Source of the DNA: Bacteroidales bacterium
Lineage (GTDB): Bacteria; Bacteroidota; Bacteroidia; Bacteroidales; Muribaculaceae
Reading direction: 5' to 3'
Assembly: GCA_004552395.1 (NCBI GenBank)
Contig: SFOK01000032.1
Location: forward strand, 1-15,522
Length of the DNA: 15,522 bases
In this document: positions 6,092 to 14,700 of the stretch, one piece after another
Position numbering within the stretch: position 1 is the stretch's first letter
Layout of the letters: each line of letters opens with the position of its first letter
The notes under the pieces: generated by a model
What the model was told of the DNA's origin: nothing
The model's input: only the letters and a program-made list of their open reading frames with translations
Database searches by the model: none
Translations under genes and position numbers: made by a program

Positions 6092-6642
6092 AAGTGATCA
6101 CATTGCATCCCGAACCGTTCCGCCGTGCCTGCCGCGACCTCGCCGCACAGGCCCGCGACTTCGCGCCCGATATGCTTGTGGGTATAGCCACAGGGGGCGC
6201 CTTCGTGGCCTCGGAGATGCGCTCCGTGCTCACTCAGGCTGCGTATACGGAGGTCTCGCTGCGCCGCAAGGCCACCAAGCGGAAGAAGCCTTTGCGCGCG
6301 CTCCTGCGGCTGCTCCCCACCCGCCTTGCCGACGCTCTCCGGCGGCGCGAGGCGGCCCGCGTCAGCTTCGCCGAGCCGGAGCCTTTCGTCCTGCGGCCCT
6401 CGCTCGCCGCGACGCTCCGCGACTGCCGCAGGGTCCTTGTGGCCGACGATGCCGTCGACTCGGGCCGCACGCTCTTGGCCACTGTCCGCGCCATCAGAGA
6501 AGCCGCGCCTCAGGCCGAGGTGCGCACTGCCGTGCTCACCGTCACCACAGCCACGCCGCTCATCAACCCCGATTACGCGCTCCGGCGCGACGAAACACTA
6601 ATACGCTTCCCATGGTCGCTCGATTACAATCCGCGCCGCTGA
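6088..6642 (+). CDS. Phosphoribosyltransferase (type I PRTase-like)
   Basis: The 184-residue protein has the classic PRPP-binding loop at 117-130 (VLVADDAVDSGRTLL: hydrophobic strand, two Asp, then D-S-G-x-T) and an earlier VGIATGGAFVASEM (31-44) that fits the pyrophosphate-binding turn of type I PRTases. Such enzymes transfer 5-phosphoribose from PRPP. Between these lies a highly basic insertion, about 59-91, with KATKRKKPLRALLRLL, which may clamp an acidic or membrane-bound acceptor. The C-terminus FPWSLDYN resembles the end of other PRTases of this general type. The start at 6088 overlaps the GT2 stop (ATGA), indicating translational coupling. A longer in-frame start within the GT2 gene is rejected. 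Position between a glycosyltransferase and a HAD phosphatase suggests glycan rather than nucleotide metabolism. Fold assignment is sound; the acceptor is unknown. Confidence 0.87.
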   Translation: MKVITLHPEPFRRACRDLAAQARDFAPDMLVGIATGGAFVASEMRSVLTQAAYTEVSLRRKATKRKKPLRALLRLLPTRLADALRRREAARVSFAEPEPFVLRPSLAATLRDCRRVLVADDAVDSGRTLLATVRAIREAAPQAEVRTAVLTVTTATPLINPDYALRRDETLIRFPWSLDYNPRR

Positions 6643-7274
6643 CCGCCGTCGTGGCCGACATGGACGGCACGGTGCTCGGCTGCAATTCCTGGCCCGTGTT
6701 CGTGCGCTCGCTGCTGCGCTCGCTGCTGCGCGGCGGCCACTGGATCTCGGCCGCCGCGCTGGCCCGCAAGCTGATGGCGCGCCGCCGCGGCAAGATCACC
6801 CACCGCGAAGTCAAATATGCGGCCGCGCGGATAGCCCGACGCCATTTCCCGCAGCGCGACATGGACCGTCTGCTCAATCGTCTGGAGCGGGAGGTGCGTC
6901 CCGAGGTCATGAGTCTCTTGGACAGCTACCCCGACTCGCTGCGCGTGCTTGCCACAGCCGCCGCCGGTGAATATGCCGAGGCGCTCGGGAGGCGCCTGGG
7001 CTTCGACCGCGTGCTTGCCACTATGCCGGCCGACTGCCCCGCTGCGGGTTACCGCGAGCTGCGGGGCGATCTCAAGGCCGCGACTGTGAAGCAACTCCTT
7101 GCCGAAGAGGGTCTCCGCGCTGCGGCCGTGATCACCGACTCGTTCCATGATTTACCGATGCTCAGAGCCTTCCCCGAGGCTGACCGAGTGCTCGTAGGGC
7201 CGCAGGCCGAGACACTCCGAGCCCTCGAAGCCGACCCTTCGCTCGCCTCGGTCCGCATAGTCGGGGAGATCTGA
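6612..7274 (+). CDS. HAD-superfamily phosphatase (PSP/IB-like)
   Basis: The 220-residue protein shows all four HAD motifs: DMDGT at 16-20 with nucleophile Asp16 and acid/base Asp18, Thr115 in LATAA for motif II, Lys155 in GDLKAA for motif III, and DSFHD at 176-180 for motif IV. Spacing and helical cap (about 25-105) fit the phosphoserine-phosphatase-like subclass I. The cap is very Arg-rich (RSLLRSLLRGG, ARKLMARRRGK), similar in character to the basic insert of the preceding PRTase. The gene starts inside the PRTase gene, overlapping by 31 bases, so the two are probably translationally coupled. An attractive reading is that it removes the 5'-phosphate left after phosphoribosyl transfer; this is inference, and serine or other phosphatase activities remain possible. 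It is the last gene of the operon. Confidence 0.88.
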   Translation: MVARLQSAPLTAVVADMDGTVLGCNSWPVFVRSLLRSLLRGGHWISAAALARKLMARRRGKITHREVKYAAARIARRHFPQRDMDRLLNRLEREVRPEVMSLLDSYPDSLRVLATAAAGEYAEALGRRLGFDRVLATMPADCPAAGYRELRGDLKAATVKQLLAEEGLRAAAVITDSFHDLPMLRAFPEADRVLVGPQAETLRALEADPSLASVRIVGEI

Positions 7275-7279
7275 ACTGT

Positions 7280-7336
7280 ATGATTCATAGGATTTATAGG
7301 ACCTGGCTGGCCTTCGCAAAAGAATCATAATTTTTT
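7280..7336 (+). terminator. Possible terminator after the GT2-PRT-HAD operon
   Basis: ATGATTC (7280-7286) and GAATCAT (7322-7328) could pair around a 35-base loop, followed by a run of six T (7331-7336). The long loop makes it weak. Confidence 0.3.
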
Positions 7337-7367
7337 CAGTGCGGCATAGTTTTAAAGCAATTATTTT

Positions 7368-7397
7368 TTGTCGTTTTCAGAAAAATATATAATTTTG
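7368..7397 (+). promoter_or_regulatory. Promoter of the GH16 gene
   Basis: TTG (7368-7370), 19 bases, then TAATTTTG (7390-7397) matches the Bacteroidetes consensus fully. The leader to ATG 7527 is about 120 bases, much longer than for the neighbouring genes. I see no riboswitch or clear attenuator in it. Confidence 0.75.
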
Positions 7398-7526
7398 CTC
7401 CATAAAAAGACACCCGGAGTTTTCCTATGGTAATTTCGAGGTCTCATCCGCACGTAAGCATTCAGCGGTGGCTGTCGAATTTGATTTGCATTCTTTATCA
7501 ACATTCATATTTAATTATTTACCAAC

Positions 7527-10500
7527 ATGATTCTTAACAAACCTTTCCGGCTCGCCGCCTTAGGAGCCGTCGTAGCCCTGAGCGGTCAGTCGCTCGGCGC
7601 GCAGACGTTCAATGGGGCGACCTCTGATCCATCAGGCTGGAAGACTGTCTGGTACGACCATTTCTCGGGAACCTCGCTCGACGGCTCCCGATGGAATATC
7701 GAGACCAGGGACGACGGCTGCGGCAACAATGAGCTGCAGCATTACGGCACCGAAGGAGTGGCCGTACGCGACGGTAATCTCGTGATCACCGCTGCGCGCA
7801 ACTCAGTGAACGGCAAGAGCTTCACCTCGGGCCGTATCAACTCCAAAGGGAAAGTCTACATGAAACACGGCAAGGTCGAGGCCCGTATCAAGATGCCGAA
7901 GACAGCACAGGGTCTCTGGCCCGCCTTCTGGATGCTCGGCGAAGATATCGACAATCCCGGCTGGCCTATGTGCGGCGAGATCGATATCGTGGAGATGGGC
8001 AACTCCGACGGATATGGCACTCCCGAGACCTACATGAACAGCACCTACCACTGGGGCACAAGCCCCAGCGCCCATGCCATGTACGGCCCGTCGTTCAACA
8101 CCTCGCACAGTGTGCAGGACGGTAAATACCATACCTTCACGCTCGAGTGGGACGAGAACCAGTTCCGCACATACGTGGACGGCGAACAGACTCCCTGCAC
8201 TATGAATATAGGCGCCGGCACAGATCCGTATACTTATTTCCACAAAAATTTCCACATTCTCTTCAACTTAGCTGTAGGCGGACAGTTCACAAACATCTCT
8301 GATCCCATCGGCATCTCAGCCACTCTGCCCGCCGAGATGCTCGTGGACTGGGTACGTGTGGCTCAGCTCGAGAACGACGGCGCTTACACCCTCACCGGCA
8401 CAAGCGACAACTCACCCGGCGACAACGGCGAGCAGAACGGCACCGAACAGGGCGGCGGCCAAACAGGCGGCGAAATCTCGCCCGCTCCCACACCCGACAA
8501 GGATGCCGCTAACGTTAAATCTTTCTATAGCGACAAATACCCGATGCAGGCGCCCTCCCTCTTTGCAGCCAGTTGGAATTCCGGTACAGTCTCTAAGGAA
8601 GTGATTCTCGCCGAAGGCGACAAAGCCCACAAACATTCAAATTTTACTTATGTAGGCTATGAATTCAGCGAAGGTGTGAGAGTGGATGTTTCCGATATGG
8701 AATATCTTCACGTAGACATATATCCCACAACTGGCGATAATATCAATATTTATCCCATCTGCAAGGGTGCTACCGGCAACATTCAAGACTCTTACAAAAA
8801 GACATTGACTTTGACTGCCAATCAGTGGAACTCTTTCAATATACCTGTAAGCGAGTTTAAAGACCAAGTCAATCTTCAGCAATTGTTTCAGTTTAAGTTT
8901 GACGACGGCAAGAACCAGACATTCTATCTTGACAACCTCTACTTCTGGAAGAACGCCCAGATCAACGACGTCTACAATTCGGCAGCCGTCACCATCTATG
9001 AGAACATAGACTACAACGCAGCCGAGAACGACAAGAACGGCTACGCCGTGAAGGTCGGCGAAGGGGAGTACAACACCGCCACCATGGTGTCGAAAGGGAT
9101 CAAGGACAATTCTCTGACATCGCTCAAGGTGACCCCCGGCTATAAGGTGACCCTCTACAAGGACGACAATTTCCAGGGCAAGAGCCGCGTGATAACAGCC
9201 CACACAAGTTGGGTCGGCGACGACTGGAACGACTGCGTTTCCTCATTCAAGATCGAGGCTGCCGGCGTGACAGGAAAGGGAGGCGAATGGAAGGTGATAA
9301 ACCGCAATTCGCAGAAATATCTCGACCTGCTCAACAACGGCACCGCCAACGGCACGAACACAGTGCAGTATGCAGCCGAGGACGACAATTCCCAGATATG
9401 GATCTTCACCGAGCTTGGCAACGGCGTCTACAAGATAGCCACCAAGCTCGACAGCGGCAAGACTCTCGGCATCAAGGACAAATCAATGGATTGGGGCGCC
9501 GCAGTGCAGATCTACGGCTGGAGCGGCTCCAACAACTGGAACCAGCAGTTCATCCTCGGCGCTGTCGGCGACGACTATTATATCCTCGTGGACCGCAATT
9601 CGGGTCTGCCCATCGAGATACCCAATTCCTCCACCAACGACGGCGAAAATGTCAAGACATGGGAGTACAACGGCTCGAACACCCAGCAGTGGGGCCTGAA
9701 AGCTCCGCAGACAAGCACCCCTTCGGGCGATGTCGACTACGGCACCGAGACTATCACTATCAATACTACTACCGGCAAGAGCACCACAGGTACTCTCTCG
9801 TACAAGTGGAACTCCACCACCAACAAGCTCGAAGTTCGTCTCAAGATTGAGGACCCCTCTTCTGTAGGTGCCGGCGCCGGCATGCAGTATTGGGATATTA
9901 CCAACGGCGGACTCGTTCCCACCAATCTGACAGGCCCCGATGCCAACGGCTATTACTCCGCTGATGTGGATTACACACCCGAAGGCCAGACCATCAAATG
10001 TCAGGTTATGATACCTATCACTAACGGTCGGTACATTTCTGCCGAAAAGGAGATAACTCTTCCCGGCGGCGGCAGCGTGGTGCCCACAACGGAGATACCC
10101 GCGGCTCCCAAGCCCACCCGCGACGCAAGTCTGGTGAAATCGTTCTACTCGAGCGCTTATCAGAATGCTGATCCTACTGTGACATCCGGTGCCGCTCAGT
10201 GGTCTGAACAGAAAGGTCACACCGTAATCAAGAAAGTGAACCTGAAGGTCAACCCCAACGATGCCAACAGCGAGACCGACGAGGCATACAAATTCTCCAA
10301 CTTCAACTTCGTGGGCTATGAGCTCAAACTCCCCAGCCCCGACTACCGCATCGACGCTTCCGACATGCTATACATCCACGTGGACATCTACTCGGAGACT
10401 GACTTCAAGCCCTATCTCTTCCCTATCTGCTGGTCAACCAACGAAGAAGGCACCGAGGTGGTCAACGATGGTGAGAAACGTGTGATCGAAGTGAAGGGCA

Positions 10501-11534
10501 ACCAGTGGAATTCCTTCGACATACCTCTGTCGGAATTCAAGGGCCTCGACTACTCGCGTCTGTATCAGTTCAAGTTCGTGATGCAGGATGTGAACACCAA
10601 TGGTCCCGACTGGTATATGGACAACCTCTATCTCTGGAAAGACCCCGTTTCCAACCCCGGCACCGGCGGTGATGACACGCCTGCCGAACCGACCGTGACC
10701 AACAGCCTGACCTCAGGTGTGATCCATCCCGTGGATTACAACGAATCATCCAACGAGTATATCGACGGCGGCGAAACTAAAGGCGACAACTACTATCCCA
10801 ACCTCAAATACTACAACGAAAAGTATAACGAAGGTAAAGAAGAAGACGACCACATGTACTGGCGCTGGCTCAAGAAGGGCAACGTGCAGGACAACACTAC
10901 GGGCGCAGCCGTAGAGGGGATCCAGCACTGGAACCTGAGAATGTTCTACTGGGTAGAGCAGCTCAGCAACGGCCGTCTGCGCTTCACCTTCACCTACCTC
11001 GACCCGCAGCGCAACTACCACGGCATAGACCTTCTCCCCGCCGTTCACTTCTACAACACAGAGGCCAACTATGAGGATCTGGAGACCCGCAACGTGATTC
11101 GCTACACCAAGAACGAGCCTCTGCGCTGCCCCTCGCTCGAGGAGTGGAACGCAGCTTGCCCCGGCTCCGCGGTGACTGATCAGGCCAACTCTCCGAGCCG
11201 CATCTCCTACAACAACCATCAGGGCGTTTACAACAAGATGAGCGAGCTCGGTTACAGAACCGTACGTGTGGAGACAGTGGACGCATACGACAAACCCGCA
11301 GCCAACTTCGCCTTCAACATGCAGTTCGCTTCGGGCGGTACCACAATGACCACTATGCACAGAGTGACCGGTATCGAGAATCCCACCGGCATCACGACCG
11401 TAGAGACAGGTAACCGCGGCGAGGACGCATGGTACACCCTGCAGGGCGTACGCGTGGCAGCAGGCAGCACACTGCAGCCCGGTATCTACATCCGTGTGAA
11501 AGACGGACGCGCTTCAAAAGTGCTTGTGAAGTAA
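7527..11534 (+). CDS. Secreted multidomain GH16 beta-glucanase (laminarinase-like)
   Basis: The 1335-residue protein has a signal peptide (1-25, cut near LGA|Q), then a GH16 domain (about 35-283) with the catalytic signature GEIDIVEMG: nucleophile Glu151, Asp153, acid/base Glu156. Motif and overall sequence fit the beta-1,3-glucanase (laminarinase) branch. A Gly/Asn/Gln linker (290-325) leads to five or more modules: a beta-sandwich carbohydrate-binding-like domain (328-475), a beta/gamma-crystallin-like domain (487-578), a ricin-type lectin (585-726, with repeated Q-x-W), a beta-sandwich (735-846), and a second copy of the first domain (867-1038). A unique region (1060-1275) follows. The tail from 1300 (WYTLQGVRV, GIYIRVKDG, KVLVK) resembles Por/type IX-like sorting tails. 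No lipobox is present, so it is secreted rather than lipid-anchored. It is monocistronic with its own promoter and terminator and has no SusC/D neighbours. Linkage specificity is inferred. Confidence 0.93.
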   Translation: MILNKPFRLAALGAVVALSGQSLGAQTFNGATSDPSGWKTVWYDHFSGTSLDGSRWNIETRDDGCGNNELQHYGTEGVAVRDGNLVITAARNSVNGKSFTSGRINSKGKVYMKHGKVEARIKMPKTAQGLWPAFWMLGEDIDNPGWPMCGEIDIVEMGNSDGYGTPETYMNSTYHWGTSPSAHAMYGPSFNTSHSVQDGKYHTFTLEWDENQFRTYVDGEQTPCTMNIGAGTDPYTYFHKNFHILFNLAVGGQFTNISDPIGISATLPAEMLVDWVRVAQLENDGAYTLTGTSDNSPGDNGEQNGTEQGGGQTGGEISPAPTPDKDAANVKSFYSDKYPMQAPSLFAASWNSGTVSKEVILAEGDKAHKHSNFTYVGYEFSEGVRVDVSDMEYLHVDIYPTTGDNINIYPICKGATGNIQDSYKKTLTLTANQWNSFNIPVSEFKDQVNLQQLFQFKFDDGKNQTFYLDNLYFWKNAQINDVYNSAAVTIYENIDYNAAENDKNGYAVKVGEGEYNTATMVSKGIKDNSLTSLKVTPGYKVTLYKDDNFQGKSRVITAHTSWVGDDWNDCVSSFKIEAAGVTGKGGEWKVINRNSQKYLDLLNNGTANGTNTVQYAAEDDNSQIWIFTELGNGVYKIATKLDSGKTLGIKDKSMDWGAAVQIYGWSGSNNWNQQFILGAVGDDYYILVDRNSGLPIEIPNSSTNDGENVKTWEYNGSNTQQWGLKAPQTSTPSGDVDYGTETITINTTTGKSTTGTLSYKWNSTTNKLEVRLKIEDPSSVGAGAGMQYWDITNGGLVPTNLTGPDANGYYSADVDYTPEGQTIKCQVMIPITNGRYISAEKEITLPGGGSVVPTTEIPAAPKPTRDASLVKSFYSSAYQNADPTVTSGAAQWSEQKGHTVIKKVNLKVNPNDANSETDEAYKFSNFNFVGYELKLPSPDYRIDASDMLYIHVDIYSETDFKPYLFPICWSTNEEGTEVVNDGEKRVIEVKGNQWNSFDIPLSEFKGLDYSRLYQFKFVMQDVNTNGPDWYMDNLYLWKDPVSNPGTGGDDTPAEPTVTNSLTSGVIHPVDYNESSNEYIDGGETKGDNYYPNLKYYNEKYNEGKEEDDHMYWRWLKKGNVQDNTTGAAVEGIQHWNLRMFYWVEQLSNGRLRFTFTYLDPQRNYHGIDLLPAVHFYNTEANYEDLETRNVIRYTKNEPLRCPSLEEWNAACPGSAVTDQANSPSRISYNNHQGVYNKMSELGYRTVRVETVDAYDKPAANFAFNMQFASGGTTMTTMHRVTGIENPTGITTVETGNRGEDAWYTLQGVRVAAGSTLQPGIYIRVKDGRASKVLVK
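8508..8954 (+). repeat. First copy of a duplicated binding-like domain in the GH16 protein
   Basis: Residues 328-475 share an ordered series of motifs with residues 867-1038: VKSFYS, the SNF-x-x-VGYE stretch, SDM-x-Y-x-HVDIY, PIC, NQWNSF-x-IP-x-SEFK, QFKF and DNLY-x-WK. The DNA of this copy is visibly richer in A+T than its surroundings and than the second copy (10125-10640). Confidence 0.8.
10125..10640 (+). repeat. Second copy of the duplicated binding-like domain
   Basis: Residues 867-1038 of the GH16 protein repeat the motif series of residues 328-475, with an insertion of about 10-15 residues around position 905-920 (ending in TDEAYKFSNF). The domain pair probably adds avidity for glycan. 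Confidence 0.8.
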
Positions 11535-11563
11535 CCTGAATTTTTTGATACATTTACGCAGCA

Positions 11564-11602
11564 GTGCGGGCGGCCCTCGGAGGCTGTCCGCACTTCGTTT
11601 TT
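11564..11602 (+). terminator. Rho-independent terminator of the GH16 gene
   Basis: GTGCGGGCGGCC (from 11564) pairs with GGCTGTCCGCAC (to 11593) with two G-U pairs around a 6-base loop, followed by TTCGTTTTT. It lies 30 bases after the GH16 stop and before the next promoter. Confidence 0.88.
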
Positions 11603-11666
11603 GTCGGAATTGCACCGGAAAACTGTACGGACGGACGGCTCGTGCATCCGCCTTCACGCCTCTTTT

Positions 11667-11696
11667 TTGCAGGGAGCCGGATTTTTCGTAATTTTG
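11667..11696 (+). promoter_or_regulatory. Promoter of the DUF2723 gene
   Basis: TTG (11667-11669), 19 bases, then TAATTTTG (11689-11696) fits the consensus fully. ATG 11704 is 7 bases further on, so the mRNA should have essentially no leader. Confidence 0.75.
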
Positions 11697-11703
11697 CATT
11701 GAT

Positions 11704-14700
11704 ATGTCCGATATTTCCGATCTGAACAGAATGTCGATGGGCCGCTTCCTGCGGCTCGACCGCCTCACGGCCCTGCTGACGGGCCTTGTGGCGCTCGCCA
11801 CATATCTGCTCACCATAGACCCGTCGGCAAGCTATTGGGACTGCCCGGAGTATGTGGCGGTAGCCGACAAGCTGCTCACGGGCCATCCGCCGGGCAACCC
11901 TATGTGGATGCTCGCGGCCCGCTTCATGGTGAACTTCGCCCCCGACGTCATGCACAAGGCGCTCGCCGTGAACCTGCTGAGCGCCGTCACCACGGCTCTC
12001 GCGGCGGCTATCCTCTGCCGCACGGCCACTCTGCTCCTCACCGGCCGCTGGCTCGGCGAACGCAAGATGCGTCGCCGCGGCGTCCCTCTCTCCCGGGGAT
12101 GGCTCTCCCTGTCCGCCGGAGCTGCGGGAGGTCTCGCTCTGGCCTGGTCTGACTCTGTATGGTTCTCGGCTGTGGAGGCAGAGGTCTACGCTTTCAGCCT
12201 GCTGCTCACGGCCCTCGCCATCTGGCTCACCCTGCTCTGGGGCGCCAAGGCCGGCACGCCTCACGCCGACCGCTACCTCATATTGGTGGCGTTCATCACC
12301 GGCGCCGGAATGGGCGTCCACGAGCTCAATCTGCTCTCCCTTCCCACCGTGGCGCTGATCATAGGCTACCGCACGCGCCGTCCGGGGGCCCCTCGGTGGC
12401 GCAGCTGGGCTTTCCTCGCGGGCGGCTGTCTGCTCGTGATCCTGCTGCTCAAAGGGTTCCTACCGCTCGTCTTCTTCCTCGGCGGACAGGCCGAACTGCT
12501 GGCCGTCAACAGGCTCGGACTCCCCTTCTCGACGGGCCTCGTCACCTTCTGGCTGCTCCTGCTCGCCGCCCTGACCTCGGCCGCCATAGCGCTGCAGCAG
12601 AGCCGACGCTTCCTCCGCGCTCTCTGTCTGAGCTGCTGGGCCCTGCTTATGTTCTGCATAGGCTTCTCATGTTATGCTCTGGTGCTGATCCGCTCCAATG
12701 CCAACCCGTTCCTCAATGTCGGTTCTCCCGACAATATCTTCAGCTTCCGCGCTTACTATGAGCGCGACCAGTACGGCTCCACACCGCTCCTCCACGGCCC
12801 GGTGTTTGGCGCGCCGCGTCTCATCGAGGTGCATAACCGGCCCGACGGCTCGCACGACCTCACCCACTACCGCAACACTCACCCGCGCGCCACGTATGCC
12901 AAGGGGGGCGGCGGCTCGGTGCCTCCGGTGCTGACAAGCAGCTTCGCCTCAGAGGCCGACAAAGCTGAGAACGCCCGTCTGGCGGCCCGCGGCTCCGACT
13001 GCTACTTCGTGACAGGATATTCGTTCCGCGGCGAGAGAGTGCCTGAAATGTGCGTCTGGTTCCCGAGGATGTACTCCAACCGCGACGCGGATGTGACGGG
13101 CTACGAGGGCTGGGGCGGCCTCTCGCGGGAATCAATGACGCCGATAACCGACGCCACTCTCTATGTGGACCCGGCCGGACACCGCGTCGATATACCGGGC
13201 CACGAACCCGACACGCTCTACCGCCCTACTCTGCTGCAGAACCTGCGTTACTTCGCCGCATACCAGATATCCTACATGTATCTGCGCTATCTGTGGTGGA
13301 ACTTCGCCGGACGCCACAATGACCTCACGGGCAGCGGCGAACCCGACGGCGGTCTCCCGGCCACAGGCATAGGCTCTGTCGACGCCCTCTTCGCCTCGCC
13401 CGCGGAGATGCCGGCCGACATTGCCGAAGATAACCCGGGCCACAATATCTACTATTTCATACCGCTCATCTTCGGCATAGCGGGCGCCGCCTCGCTGCTC
13501 CGCCGCGGCCGACGCGGGAAGATGGCTGACTCGGTGATCGCTTCGCTCTTCTTCTTCACCGGTATGGCGATAGTGATCTATCTGAACCAGCCTCCCACTC
13601 AGGCCCGCGACCGCGACTACTCGTTCCTGGGCTCCTGGTACGCCTTCTGTATCTGGATCGGCGCCGCCGCTTTCCCGCTCTTCGGTGCGCTGCGCCGCCT
13701 CGCCGCCCTCCGCCTGAAGATGACCCGAAAGACGGTGCGCGGCATTGTAGCGGCAAGCGCGGCGCTGACTCTGCTTGTGCCGGTGTGGATCCTCACCCGC
13801 ACGACCGACGACCACGACCGCTCCAACCGCTCGGCTGTCTCCGACATGGCGCGCAACACTCTTGCCTCGGTGCCCCGCGACGCTATCCTCTTCCTCGACA
13901 CGGACAACTCGGTATTCCCGGCCATTTATGCACAAAGCGTCGAAGAAGTGCGCCGCGATGTCTTTGTCGTTAATATGCCATATTTATCCATGCCCGATTA
14001 TGTGGCCCGCCTAGGCCTCAGCCCCTGGGGCTATCCGGGACTCCGACTCACCGTGCCGCAGGGATGGCTCCTCTCCGACCGTCTGGCCTACGTCGAGCTG
14101 CCCGTCGGCGGCGACTGGATGGACGCCTCCGAGGCGCTCCGGCAGCTCTATTCCTCGGAACCTGATGCTGACCGAGTCTACGCCAAGATGCCCACATCAC
14201 GCGTCCTGCTCCCGCTGGGCCGCGACACGATACGCCTCGACCTGCGCGAGGTCAACGGCGGCAGCGGCCTCATGCCGTTCGATATGCTCGCCACACTCGA
14301 CATCATAGCCTCCAACCTCAGCTCCCCGAAGCCCCGCGCCATGGCCTGGGACGCCGCCGCTTCAGCACCTTTCCAGACCCGGCTCCGCCCTTTCATGCGC
14401 CGCTGCGGAGTCGTCTGGATCCTCGACCCCGACGGCAGCTTTGAGAGCGGCGTGACCTCCTTTGAGAGCGGCAGCGAGTCCGGCGCAGATGGGGTGCCGA
14501 GCGCTCAGACCGTCGTAGAGACCTCTGACGTATCCTCTGTTGGCGCCAAACCCTCTCAGGGTATTAACCCCTCACTGAGGCTCCCGACGCCGTTAGAAGC
14601 GCTTAAAATGGCCCGGAACGCCAACGGCGTTTATCGCTGGGGAATGATAGACCCGAACCGGTCCACATACTTTGACCCGCTCACAGCGAGTCGGCTCACA

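Noticed and set aside
11554..12321. Minus-strand open frame of 255 residues opposite the DUF2723 start
   Set aside because: Highly charged shadow sequence crossing a terminator and promoter of plus-strand genes.
13132..13935. Minus-strand open frame of 267 residues within the DUF2723 gene
   Set aside because: No domain character, and it lies wholly inside a conserved gene in a GC-rich region where such frames are expected.
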